Of a stretch of DNA of 9,670 bases, positions 1 to 5,747 are shown piece after piece (positions within the stretch are counted from its first letter, which is position 1; each line of letters starts with the position of its first letter). The DNA lies in NCBI GenBank assembly GCA_945876665.1, contig CAMCPC010000027.1, positions 1 through 9,670 on the forward strand. The letters run 5' to 3'. Position numbers and translations under genes: made by a program. Under the pieces are notes generated by a model. It worked only from the letters and a program-made list of their open reading frames with translations. It searched no databases and had not been told where the DNA came from. This DNA is from an uncultured Oscillospiraceae bacterium (GTDB lineage Bacteria; Bacillota; Clostridia; UBA1381).

Positions 1-135
1 GATGTAGACATAATAATCCCCCTAAAAACTTATATATATTTATTATATACCAAAATAAATTAAAATTCAACATTATTTTATAATTTTACCTATAATTATA
101 TATAGAAAATTTTTTAATGAAAGGAATGGAATTAA
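1..135 (+). promoter_or_regulatory. AT-rich upstream region of the deacetylase gene
   Basis: This stretch is extremely AT-rich and I see no coding sequence in it. Two perfect TATAAT hexamers, at 79-84 and 91-96, could serve as -10 boxes, but neither has a convincing -35 box 16-18 bases upstream. A CATAATA at 9-15 resembles the -10 of forespore sigma F/G promoters, which would suit a spore-cortex gene, but its -35 partner would lie outside the window and it is 120 bases from the start codon. AAAGGA at 120-125 is the probable ribosome binding site, 10 bases before the ATG. A promoter here is likely, but its exact position is not resolved. Confidence 0.35.
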
Positions 136-948
136 ATGAAAAAAATAATAGTAACAATGCTATGTGCGGCAATTTTGTTGTCGGGCTGCGGAGCTGTCAG
201 ACATACTATGAATGAGGAAACGCAGACACAAACGCAGGAAAAACTGCCTTATGAGCAACTGAGCGGTGAGGGAACAGGCTGGGGATTTGTGCGCAAAAAG
301 GGGGCGCCTCCCGATATTCCCAACAGTCAGAAGGAAATGCTGCGCAAGTACGACTGCTATTACATAGACGAAAATTCACCTAAGACGCTGTATCTGACAT
401 TTGACGAGGGATATGAAAACGGCTATACTTCCAAAATCCTTGACGTGCTTGAGAAAACACAGACGCCTGCAGCATTTTTTGTGACAGGTCCGTATCTCGA
501 AAATCAGCAGGAGCTGGTGCAGCGTATGATAGATAATGGACATATTGTCGGAAACCATACGGTAAATCATCCCAACCTGCCGAAGCAGTCGGTTGAAACG
601 GTTAAAAAGGAGCTTGATGACCTTAACAAAAAATGTGAGGAAATGTACGGCGTGAGTATGAAGTATATGCGTCCGCCCGAGGGTGAATACAGCGAAAGAG
701 TGCTGTCTGTGGCGCAGGACATGGGATACAGGACGATACTATGGAGCTTTGCATATAAGGATTGGGACATAAATATGCAGCAGGGCGCAGAGTATGCCTT
801 TTCGCAGGTTACTCCGTATCTGCATGACGGAGCGATATTGCTTTTGCACGCCGTATCCTCGGACAATGCGGGCGCGTTGGAGGATATAATAAATTACGCA
901 AAAGGCGAGGGATATACATTTAAAAGTCTTGACGAAATTGCGGAATAG
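136..948 (+). CDS. PdaA-like polysaccharide deacetylase, lipoprotein
   Basis: A 270-residue NodB/carbohydrate esterase 4 family protein, probably a peptidoglycan N-acetylmuramic acid deacetylase of the PdaA type. In Bacillus, PdaA removes the acetyl group from muramic acid so that muramic delta-lactam can form in the spore cortex. The N-terminus has a lysine pair, a hydrophobic segment and a lipobox LSGC at about residue 18, so the mature protein should be membrane-anchored outside the cell. Catalytic motifs are in order: TFDEGYENGY (88-97), HTVNH (141-145, metal histidines), RPPEGEYS (179-186), LWSFAYKDWD (202-211) and LLLHAVSSDNAGAL with His238. Motif 1 reads D-E where most CE4 enzymes read D-D; PdaA enzymes are known to deviate at this residue. 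Length is close to Bacillus PdaA. The family call is firm. The delta-lactam role is inferred from similarity, and no other sporulation gene is nearby. Confidence 0.9.
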   Translation: MKKIIVTMLCAAILLSGCGAVRHTMNEETQTQTQEKLPYEQLSGEGTGWGFVRKKGAPPDIPNSQKEMLRKYDCYYIDENSPKTLYLTFDEGYENGYTSKILDVLEKTQTPAAFFVTGPYLENQQELVQRMIDNGHIVGNHTVNHPNLPKQSVETVKKELDDLNKKCEEMYGVSMKYMRPPEGEYSERVLSVAQDMGYRTILWSFAYKDWDINMQQGAEYAFSQVTPYLHDGAILLLHAVSSDNAGALEDIINYAKGEGYTFKSLDEIAE

Positions 949-965
949 GAAAAAATTTATAAAAT

Positions 966-1029
966 TCTCTAAAAAGTCTTTATTATTTGAAAGTTTTGGT
1001 GTATAATTAAGATAATGTATTTTTAGAGA
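966..1029 (+). repeat. 10-bp inverted repeat flanking the lyase promoter
   Basis: TCTCTAAAAA at 966-975 and TTTTTAGAGA at 1020-1029 are perfect reverse complements separated by 44 bases. The right arm overlaps the ribosome binding site of the lyase gene (AGAGAGAGG, 1025-1033), and the probable promoter lies between the arms. The repeat could be a pair of operator half-sites or, in a transcript reading through from the deacetylase gene, a stem that hides the ribosome binding site. The arms are AT-rich, so chance is possible. Confidence 0.5.
987..1016 (+). promoter_or_regulatory. Probable promoter of the rhamnogalacturonan lyase gene
   Basis: TTGAAA at 987-992 and GATAAT at 1011-1016 are separated by 18 bases and fit a housekeeping sigma-A promoter. 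A perfect TATAAT at 1002-1007 is an alternative -10 box, but its -35 (TTTATT, 979-984) is poor. With the first option, transcription would start near 1023 and the ribosome binding site would sit almost at the transcript's 5' end. No terminator is visible between the deacetylase stop codon and this site. Confidence 0.55.
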
Positions 1030-1045
1030 GAGGACTACGATATTT

Positions 1046-3862
1046 ATGAAAGAGGCAAGTTTTGACTTCGGTAAAAAACCGCCTGTTGACGGTTATACAA
1101 AGGTAACGGAGAAAACTCTTTATTCAAAGGAAAAGGGCTTCGGACTTCTGAAGGAGGCTGAGGCTGAAGAAAGAAAAATCGGCGAAAAGGAGCTTAACAG
1201 AGATTTTCTCTTTATAGGTGACAATACCTTTACGGTTGATGTTGAGAACGGCGATTACATGGTTCGCGTATCCACGGGTGATTATGTGGATGAGGGCGAC
1301 GTTATGACCTTCTACAGAGTCAACGGCGAAAAATACGGTGAGTGGGTTTCGTGTAACATGGTAAAAGAACGTGTAATTCCTGTAACCGTTACAGACGGTA
1401 AAATTGAATTTGCTTTTGAGATGGGCAAACATACGTGTCTTAACAGCATTGATATTGCCGCTAAAAAGGATATTGAAATGACAGGACTTGTAAGCCATGT
1501 GACAGCAAAGCGTGACAAGGCCGCCGTAAAGCTTACGTGGGATAAGGCTGACGGTGTAATCGGCTACAGAGTATCGCGCAGAAATCCGAAGAACAACGAG
1601 ATTGAAAAGGTTGTCGATGTTGTCACAGAGGAATTTGTTGACGAGGACGTGGAGCTTTGCGAAAAATTCGAATACACAGTATGCGGACTATATTCGCATA
1701 TGTTTATGACGGATAAAAAGATGACTCTTGACGTTGAGGTTGTGGACGGAAAGAAGCTTGAGGGCAAAATCACGGGGCTTGACGCACGCGAAACTCCAAA
1801 TTCGGTTACTCTTATATGGGACACACTTAAAGAAGCTGTATGGTACAACGTATACCAGAAAGCTCCTTACGGAATTTATAAATACATAGGCAAAACAACC
1901 GATACAAAGTTTATTGATGATAAGGTTGTAACAAACGTGCCGTTCATATATGCTGTTGAGGCTGTCACCACAAGTGGCAAAACACAGCGCAGCGAGGTTA
2001 CGATTGACATGGAGGCGCAGCCGAAGAAGCGTAAGATGGAAACGCTTGGCAGGGGCGCTGTCGCAATGAAGACAGAGGATGGTGTATTTTTGAGCTGGCG
2101 TCTGAATGCCTATGAATATGAGCAGAATATTAACTTTATCGTGCTGAGAAACGGTGAAAGAATTTCTGATATTATAACAGACTCAACAAACTACCTTGAT
2201 AAGGACGGAACGGCGCAGGACGTTTACACAATCAAGGCAGTAAAGGGAGATAAGGCTGAAAAGAAGGGTGTAGATGTAAACGTAGTTGACGCGCCGTACA
2301 TTTCAATTCCTCTTGACAAGCCTGCAAATTACGTTGACCCCAACGGCACGTCATATCCTTATACTGCAAATGACGCGTCTGTTGCTGATCTTGACGGTGA
2401 TGGCGAATATGAGATTATTCTCCGCTGGGACGCAAACGGCAAGGATAACTCACATAAGGGTTACACAGGCGAGTGTCTTTTGGACGCATACAAGCTTGAC
2501 GGAACAAAGCTGTGGAGAATTAACCTTGGCAGAAATATCCGCTCCGGCTCGCATTATACACAGTTCATGGTTTACGATTTCAACAACGACGGTAAGGCAG
2601 AGCTTGTGTGCAAGACGGCTGACGGCTCAATGGACGGCAAGGGCAATATAATCGGCGACAAGGACGCTGATTACAGAAACAAGGACGGCTTTATTATAGA
2701 AGGCCCTGAATATCTGACGCTGTTTAACGGCGAAACGGGAGAAATAATGGATACAGTTGATTATGACCCGCCGCGCGGAAATGTGGCGGAATGGGGCGAC
2801 AACTGGGGCAACCGCGTTGACCGTTTCCTTGCCTGTGTGGCGTATCTTGACGGCGAAAATCCAAGCGTTGTAATGTGCCGCGGCTACTATGACCACGGCT
2901 GTCCGACGGTGCTTGTGGCGTATGATGTTATAGACAATAAGCTTGTAAAACGCTGGAAGTTCCTTGCGAACAAGGATCAGAACATTGAATACACCAATCA
3001 GGGCAACCACAACCTTGGCGTGGGCGACATAGACGGCGACGGACTTGACGAAATTGTATACGGCGCAATGGCGGTTGACCATGACGGTGTGGGCATTTAC
3101 TCGACAGGTCTTGAGCATGGTGACTGTATGAACCTCGGAAACTTCACACCTAATACACCAAACCTTGACTTTTTCCAGATTCATGAGCATGAGCATGCTG
3201 AATACGGCTATGAGGTACGTGACCCTGCTACGGGTGAAATCAAGTGGGGCAAGTATACAGGACGCGATACAACGAGAGGTCTTTGCGCAAAGGTTGACCC
3301 GCGCTATGTGGGTAATCAGTGCTGGGTAATGGATGACGGCATCTTCACCATGGAGGGTGAAATGATAAACGAGCATGGCCCTTCGTCAATAAACTTTGCT
3401 ATATGGTGGGACGGCGACCTTATCCGTGAGCTTCTTGACCATGAATTTGATGATGAGAAATCAGTAGGTTATCCGAAAATATATAAATGGGATTATGAGA
3501 ATAATAAGCTTAAGACAATCTTTAACCCAAGCGGTGTTCTTTCAAACAACTGGAAGAAGGGAACACCTTGTATTCAGGCGGATATCCTTGGTGACTGGAG
3601 AGAGGAAGCTGTATGGAGAAATGAGGACGACACAGAGCTTCGCATTTATACAACGACAGACATTACAAATCACAAGTTCTACACCTTTATGCACGACAGC
3701 GTATACCGCTTGAGTGTTGCTTTCCAGAATACCGCCTATAACCAGTGTACACAGACAGGTTTCTACATAGGTCCGGAAATGGACGAGAATATACCTGTTC
3801 CGAACAATGAATATGTAAGAGGTATAAATATTCCTGATTTTACGGAAGATATTGACGATTAA
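1046..3862 (+). CDS. Modular rhamnogalacturonan lyase (polysaccharide lyase family 11), no signal peptide
   Basis: A 938-residue enzyme expected to cleave the rhamnose-galacturonate backbone of pectic rhamnogalacturonan I by beta-elimination. Residues about 1-145 resemble the N-terminal beta-sandwich of rhamnogalacturonan acetylesterases (FDFG near 6, YSKEKGFG near 26). Residues about 145-236 and 240-327 look like two fibronectin type III domains. From GRGAVAMK (335) to the end, roughly 604 residues, is the family-11 core, about the length of Bacillus YesW/YesX. Calcium-loop motifs of its beta-propeller are visible: DLDGDGEYE (448-456), DFNNDGKAE (511-519), DIDGDGLDE (661-669) and GDWREEAVW (849-857). 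An in-frame TAA at 1013-1015 and the absence of any earlier start show that no signal peptide has been missed. The enzyme is therefore either cytoplasmic or exported by a non-classical route. It appears monocistronic, with no other pectin gene in the window. The enzyme class is secure; endo or exo action cannot be read from sequence. Confidence 0.92.
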   Translation: MKEASFDFGKKPPVDGYTKVTEKTLYSKEKGFGLLKEAEAEERKIGEKELNRDFLFIGDNTFTVDVENGDYMVRVSTGDYVDEGDVMTFYRVNGEKYGEWVSCNMVKERVIPVTVTDGKIEFAFEMGKHTCLNSIDIAAKKDIEMTGLVSHVTAKRDKAAVKLTWDKADGVIGYRVSRRNPKNNEIEKVVDVVTEEFVDEDVELCEKFEYTVCGLYSHMFMTDKKMTLDVEVVDGKKLEGKITGLDARETPNSVTLIWDTLKEAVWYNVYQKAPYGIYKYIGKTTDTKFIDDKVVTNVPFIYAVEAVTTSGKTQRSEVTIDMEAQPKKRKMETLGRGAVAMKTEDGVFLSWRLNAYEYEQNINFIVLRNGERISDIITDSTNYLDKDGTAQDVYTIKAVKGDKAEKKGVDVNVVDAPYISIPLDKPANYVDPNGTSYPYTANDASVADLDGDGEYEIILRWDANGKDNSHKGYTGECLLDAYKLDGTKLWRINLGRNIRSGSHYTQFMVYDFNNDGKAELVCKTADGSMDGKGNIIGDKDADYRNKDGFIIEGPEYLTLFNGETGEIMDTVDYDPPRGNVAEWGDNWGNRVDRFLACVAYLDGENPSVVMCRGYYDHGCPTVLVAYDVIDNKLVKRWKFLANKDQNIEYTNQGNHNLGVGDIDGDGLDEIVYGAMAVDHDGVGIYSTGLEHGDCMNLGNFTPNTPNLDFFQIHEHEHAEYGYEVRDPATGEIKWGKYTGRDTTRGLCAKVDPRYVGNQCWVMDDGIFTMEGEMINEHGPSSINFAIWWDGDLIRELLDHEFDDEKSVGYPKIYKWDYENNKLKTIFNPSGVLSNNWKKGTPCIQADILGDWREEAVWRNEDDTELRIYTTTDITNHKFYTFMHDSVYRLSVAFQNTAYNQCTQTGFYIGPEMDENIPVPNNEYVRGINIPDFTEDIDD

Positions 3863-3923
3863 TGTATACAATGTATCAAAAATTTTACAAAACGATTGAT
3901 ATTTTATGTAAATTCTGAAAAAA

Positions 3924-3938
3924 AACAATGACATTGTT
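3924..3938. promoter_or_regulatory. Perfect 7-1-7 palindrome at the rsmD promoter
   Basis: AACAATG-A-CATTGTT is a perfect inverted repeat with a single central base. Its last two bases are the first two of the -35 box TTGACC (3937-3942). A dimeric repressor bound here would block RNA polymerase. I do not recognise the motif as the site of a known regulator. Confidence 0.45.
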
Positions 3939-3965
3939 GACCTTTTGCAAAAAGTAGGATAGAAT
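3937..3965 (+). promoter_or_regulatory. Probable promoter of the rsmD-coaD operon
   Basis: TTGACC at 3937-3942 and TAGAAT at 3960-3965 are separated by 17 bases and fit a sigma-A promoter. A perfect TATAAT at 3965-3970 lies just downstream, but it is 22 bases from that -35 box, so it works only with a different or weak -35. Transcription should start near 3972-3977, giving a very short leader before the ribosome binding site at 3982. I see no terminator between the lyase stop codon and this promoter. Confidence 0.55.
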
Positions 3966-3981
3966 ATAATAGATATTATAT

Positions 3982-3986
3982 GGAGG
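3982..3986 (+). promoter_or_regulatory. Ribosome binding site that fixes the rsmD start
   Basis: GGAGG ends 7 bases before the ATG at 3994, which is ideal spacing. An in-frame TTG at 3988 would follow it by only 1 base and cannot be the start. The protein therefore begins MRIISG, as RsmD proteins usually do. Confidence 0.85.
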
Positions 3987-3993
3987 ATTGGGC

Positions 3994-4533
3994 ATGAGAA
4001 TAATATCGGGCAGAAAGCGCGGACATAAGCTGTTGGAATTTGAGGGCGAAGATGTGCGCCCCACAACCGACCGCGTAAAGGAGTCCGTATTCAATCTGAT
4101 ACAGGGCTTTGTACCCGATGCTGTGTGCCTTGATATGTTTGCCGGAAGCGGAGCGCTTAGCTTTGAGGCAATTTCAAGGGGAGCTCAAAAGGCTGTCTGT
4201 ATAGATTCGGACAAGCGCAGTATTGATATTATTAAAAAGAATGCTCTCTCTCTTGGCTTTTTGGAGGATTGCGATATAGTTAATATGTCGTGCTTTGACT
4301 ATGTCGAAAGAACAACGGAAAAATTCGATATAGTTTTCCTTGACCCGCCCTATAACAAAAACTTTATTGAACCAGTGCTTGACGCTTTGATAAAAAACGA
4401 TGTTCTTAATGAGGATGGTATTATAGTTCTTGAAAGTGACGGTACTGATTTTCACGATGAGTTTGAGGGACTGGATATTTACAGGCAGAGGAAATACGGC
4501 AGAACGTATATCACGATTTATAAGAAGGCTTAG
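3994..4533 (+). CDS. rsmD: 16S rRNA (guanine-N2)-methyltransferase RsmD
   Basis: A 179-residue cytoplasmic enzyme that uses S-adenosylmethionine to methylate the N2 of guanine 966 (E. coli numbering) in 16S rRNA during small-subunit assembly. The N-terminus has the family signature [10 protein letters not shown] and [14 protein letters not shown] (21-34). The SAM-binding glycine loop is DMFAGSGAL (47-55), with an acidic residue for the ribose at the end of the next strand (CIDSD). The catalytic motif DPPYN is at 117-121, typical of N-methyltransferases. Length is normal. It is the first gene after the promoter at 3937-3965 and lies 44 bases before coaD, a pairing common in Firmicutes. I see no anomalies. 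Confidence 0.95.
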   Translation: MRIISGRKRGHKLLEFEGEDVRPTTDRVKESVFNLIQGFVPDAVCLDMFAGSGALSFEAISRGAQKAVCIDSDKRSIDIIKKNALSLGFLEDCDIVNMSCFDYVERTTEKFDIVFLDPPYNKNFIEPVLDALIKNDVLNEDGIIVLESDGTDFHDEFEGLDIYRQRKYGRTYITIYKKA

Positions 4534-4577
4534 ACTTATTTTATCGGCTATTGCATTGGCAGATAGGAAGAAAACAA

Positions 4578-5054
4578 ATGAGAATTGCAGTTTATCCGGG
4601 TAGCTTCGACCCTATAACAAACGGACATCTTGACATCATTGAACGCGCGAGCCGCGTTTATGACAAGGTAGTGGTCGGAGTTCTCAGCAACATGAGCAAA
4701 AAACCGCTCTTTACCGCAGAGGAAAGAGTAAAGATGATTAGTCTTGTGACGGAGCATCTCGAAAATGTCGAGGTTGATTCCTTTACGGGGCTTCTGGTTG
4801 ATTTTGCGGCGAGCAAAAATGCAACCGTGATTGTTAAAGGACTTCGTACTGTGGCTGACTTTGAGTATGAATTTCAGATGGCGCTTCTGAATAAGGCGCT
4901 GAACCCTGAATTTGAAACCATGTTTATGATGACGAATACAAAGTATTCATATATCAGCTCAAGCATGGTAAAGGAGCTTGCAGGATTTCACGGAGATTTG
5001 ACAGGTCTTGTACCTTGTGAGATAATAGAGGCAATCAAAGAAAAATATAAGTAG
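4578..5054 (+). CDS. coaD: Phosphopantetheine adenylyltransferase CoaD
   Basis: A 158-residue nucleotidyltransferase that joins ATP and 4'-phosphopantetheine to make dephospho-CoA, the penultimate step of coenzyme A synthesis. The N-terminal nucleotide-binding motif is [14 protein letters not shown] (6-19), containing the TxGH-type signature (TNGH, 14-17). Later come [12 protein letters not shown] and the ATP-contacting ISSSMVKE (126-133), both hallmarks of the bacterial enzyme. I chose the ATG at 4578 because AGGAAG (4565-4570) precedes it by 7 bases and because the protein then begins [11 protein letters not shown] like its relatives. The open frame reaches back to 4551, but those nine codons have no ribosome binding site. 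It is cotranscribed with rsmD and, 19 bases later, the coiled-coil gene. Confidence 0.96.
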   Translation: MRIAVYPGSFDPITNGHLDIIERASRVYDKVVVGVLSNMSKKPLFTAEERVKMISLVTEHLENVEVDSFTGLLVDFAASKNATVIVKGLRTVADFEYEFQMALLNKALNPEFETMFMMTNTKYSYISSSMVKELAGFHGDLTGLVPCEIIEAIKEKYK

Positions 5055-5073
5055 GACGAAAGGATTGAAAAAA

Positions 5074-5529
5074 ATGGACATGGATATGGATATCATGGAA
5101 ATTGTCGACATGATGGAGGAAACTATTGAAAAGGCTTCAGCTGTGCCGCTCACAGGCAAAGTAATGATCGACAAGGACGAGCTTTTAGACTACATTCAGG
5201 AAATCCGTCTTGTATATCCTGACGAACTGAAGGAAGCTAAATGGGTTAAGGAGGAAAGACAGAGAATTTTGTCTGAGGCTGAAAGCAGAGCCGAGGCAAT
5301 TCAGAAGAATGCCGAGGAAACCCAGATGCAGCTTATCGACGAGCACGAGATTACAAAGCGCGCATATGAGCAGGCGAACGAGCTTGTAAATGCCGCACAG
5401 CAGAAGTCTATCGAAATCAAGACTGACACTGATCAGTACGTTGACGATATTCTTAACGATGCAGAACACCGTCTTGACTTGCTTCTTAGAAAAGTTCGTG
5501 AGGACAGAAGTTATTTCAATAATAACTAA
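5074..5529 (+). CDS. Small acidic coiled-coil protein, function unknown
   Basis: A 151-residue hydrophilic protein. The N-terminus is unusual, starting with alternating Met and Asp (MDMDMDI). Residues about 1-60 hold a short conserved-looking segment (KVMIDKDELLDYI followed by EIRLVYPDEL). From about residue 60 to the end it is rich in Glu, Lys, Ala and Gln with heptad-like spacing, predicting a long helix or coiled coil. Similar clostridial proteins next to coaD are often labelled as ATPase or V-ATPase subunit H-like, probably only because of the coiled coil; there is no Walker motif and no membrane segment. DivIVA-like scaffolding is another possibility. The ATG at 5074 is preferred because AAAGGA (5059-5064) ends 9 bases before it; an in-frame TTG at 5065 has zero spacing. 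It is the last gene of the rsmD operon. The gene is secure, its role unknown. Confidence 0.85.
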   Translation: MDMDMDIMEIVDMMEETIEKASAVPLTGKVMIDKDELLDYIQEIRLVYPDELKEAKWVKEERQRILSEAESRAEAIQKNAEETQMQLIDEHEITKRAYEQANELVNAAQQKSIEIKTDTDQYVDDILNDAEHRLDLLLRKVREDRSYFNNN

Positions 5530-5540
5530 TGAAAATTAAA

Positions 5541-5600
5541 TCAAATATTAAAGGGCTGGATACACACTAATAAATATTAGTACCGTTCAGCTCTATTTGA
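5541..5600 (+). terminator. Long hairpin after the coiled-coil gene; weak terminator or attenuator
   Basis: Three nested pairings can be read. The outer one is TCAAAT (5541-5546) with ATTTGA (5595-5600). The middle one is AGGGCTG (5552-5558) with CAGCTCT (5588-5594), 7 pairs including one G-U. The inner one is ACTAAT (5566-5571) with ATTAGT (5576-5581) around a 4-base loop. The run after the middle stem is ATTTGAGTTT, a poor U tract, so efficient termination is doubtful. It may be a leaky terminator between the two operons, or part of the folded leader of fhs that follows. Confidence 0.4.
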
Positions 5601-5604
5601 GTTT

Positions 5605-5716
5605 GTATAACGCATAATAAACGGCGCATATCACCATGCGGCACTGCTTGAAGGGCATACAGCCGTACAAGTTTGCTGCACCGAGGGACAATCTGCATAT
5701 TTCATTTGCGTTATGC
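5605..5716 (+). ncRNA. Candidate structured 5' leader upstream of fhs, no known class recognised
   Basis: A 10-pair closing stem forms between GTATAACGCA (5605-5614) and TGCGTTATGC (5707-5716), with one G-U. Inside it are hairpin CGCAT/ATGCG (5625-5629 with 5636-5640, loop of 6), a longer hairpin CTTG/CAAG (5647-5650 with 5668-5671) capped by GGC/GCC (5654-5656 with 5662-5664), and a possible TGCA/TGCA pairing (5677-5680 with 5694-5697). The layout is that of a multi-branched junction ending 16 bases before the fhs ribosome binding site (AAGGAGG, 5731-5737). I do not find the conserved cores of the ZTP or tetrahydrofolate riboswitches, which would be the expected classes here. I see no good promoter in 5530-5747. 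A short inverted-repeat element is an alternative reading. Confidence 0.4.
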
Positions 5717-5747
5717 CGAAATATAATACAAAGGAGGATAAATTATC

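Noticed and set aside
2016..2040. PKKRKM in the lyase, resembling the SV40 nuclear localisation signal
   Set aside because: It is a basic linker between the second fibronectin domain and the lyase core of a bacterial protein; the resemblance is accidental.
2627..3376. A 249-residue open frame on the minus strand
   Set aside because: It lies wholly inside the lyase gene and its translation resembles no family. The + strand frame carries clear domain motifs, so this is an antisense shadow.
3885..3900. Possible CcpA cre site after the lyase gene
   Set aside because: The central AAAACG is suggestive, but at least two conserved consensus positions are wrong and the site lies downstream of the lyase stop codon.
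3542..4066. A 174-residue open frame on the minus strand spanning the lyase end and rsmD start
   Set aside because: It overlaps two well-supported genes and the rsmD promoter, and it has no recognisable domain.
5605..5716. Miniature inverted-repeat transposable element
   Set aside because: The ends are an imperfect terminal inverted repeat, but I see no target-site duplication flanking them and no second copy in the window. It stays an alternative reading of the leader structure.
5530..5747. ZTP (pfl) or tetrahydrofolate riboswitch upstream of fhs
   Set aside because: These would be expected before fhs, but the conserved core of neither class (for ZTP, the CCGCCTGGGC-like 3' segment) is present. 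The stretch is reported only as an unclassified candidate structure.
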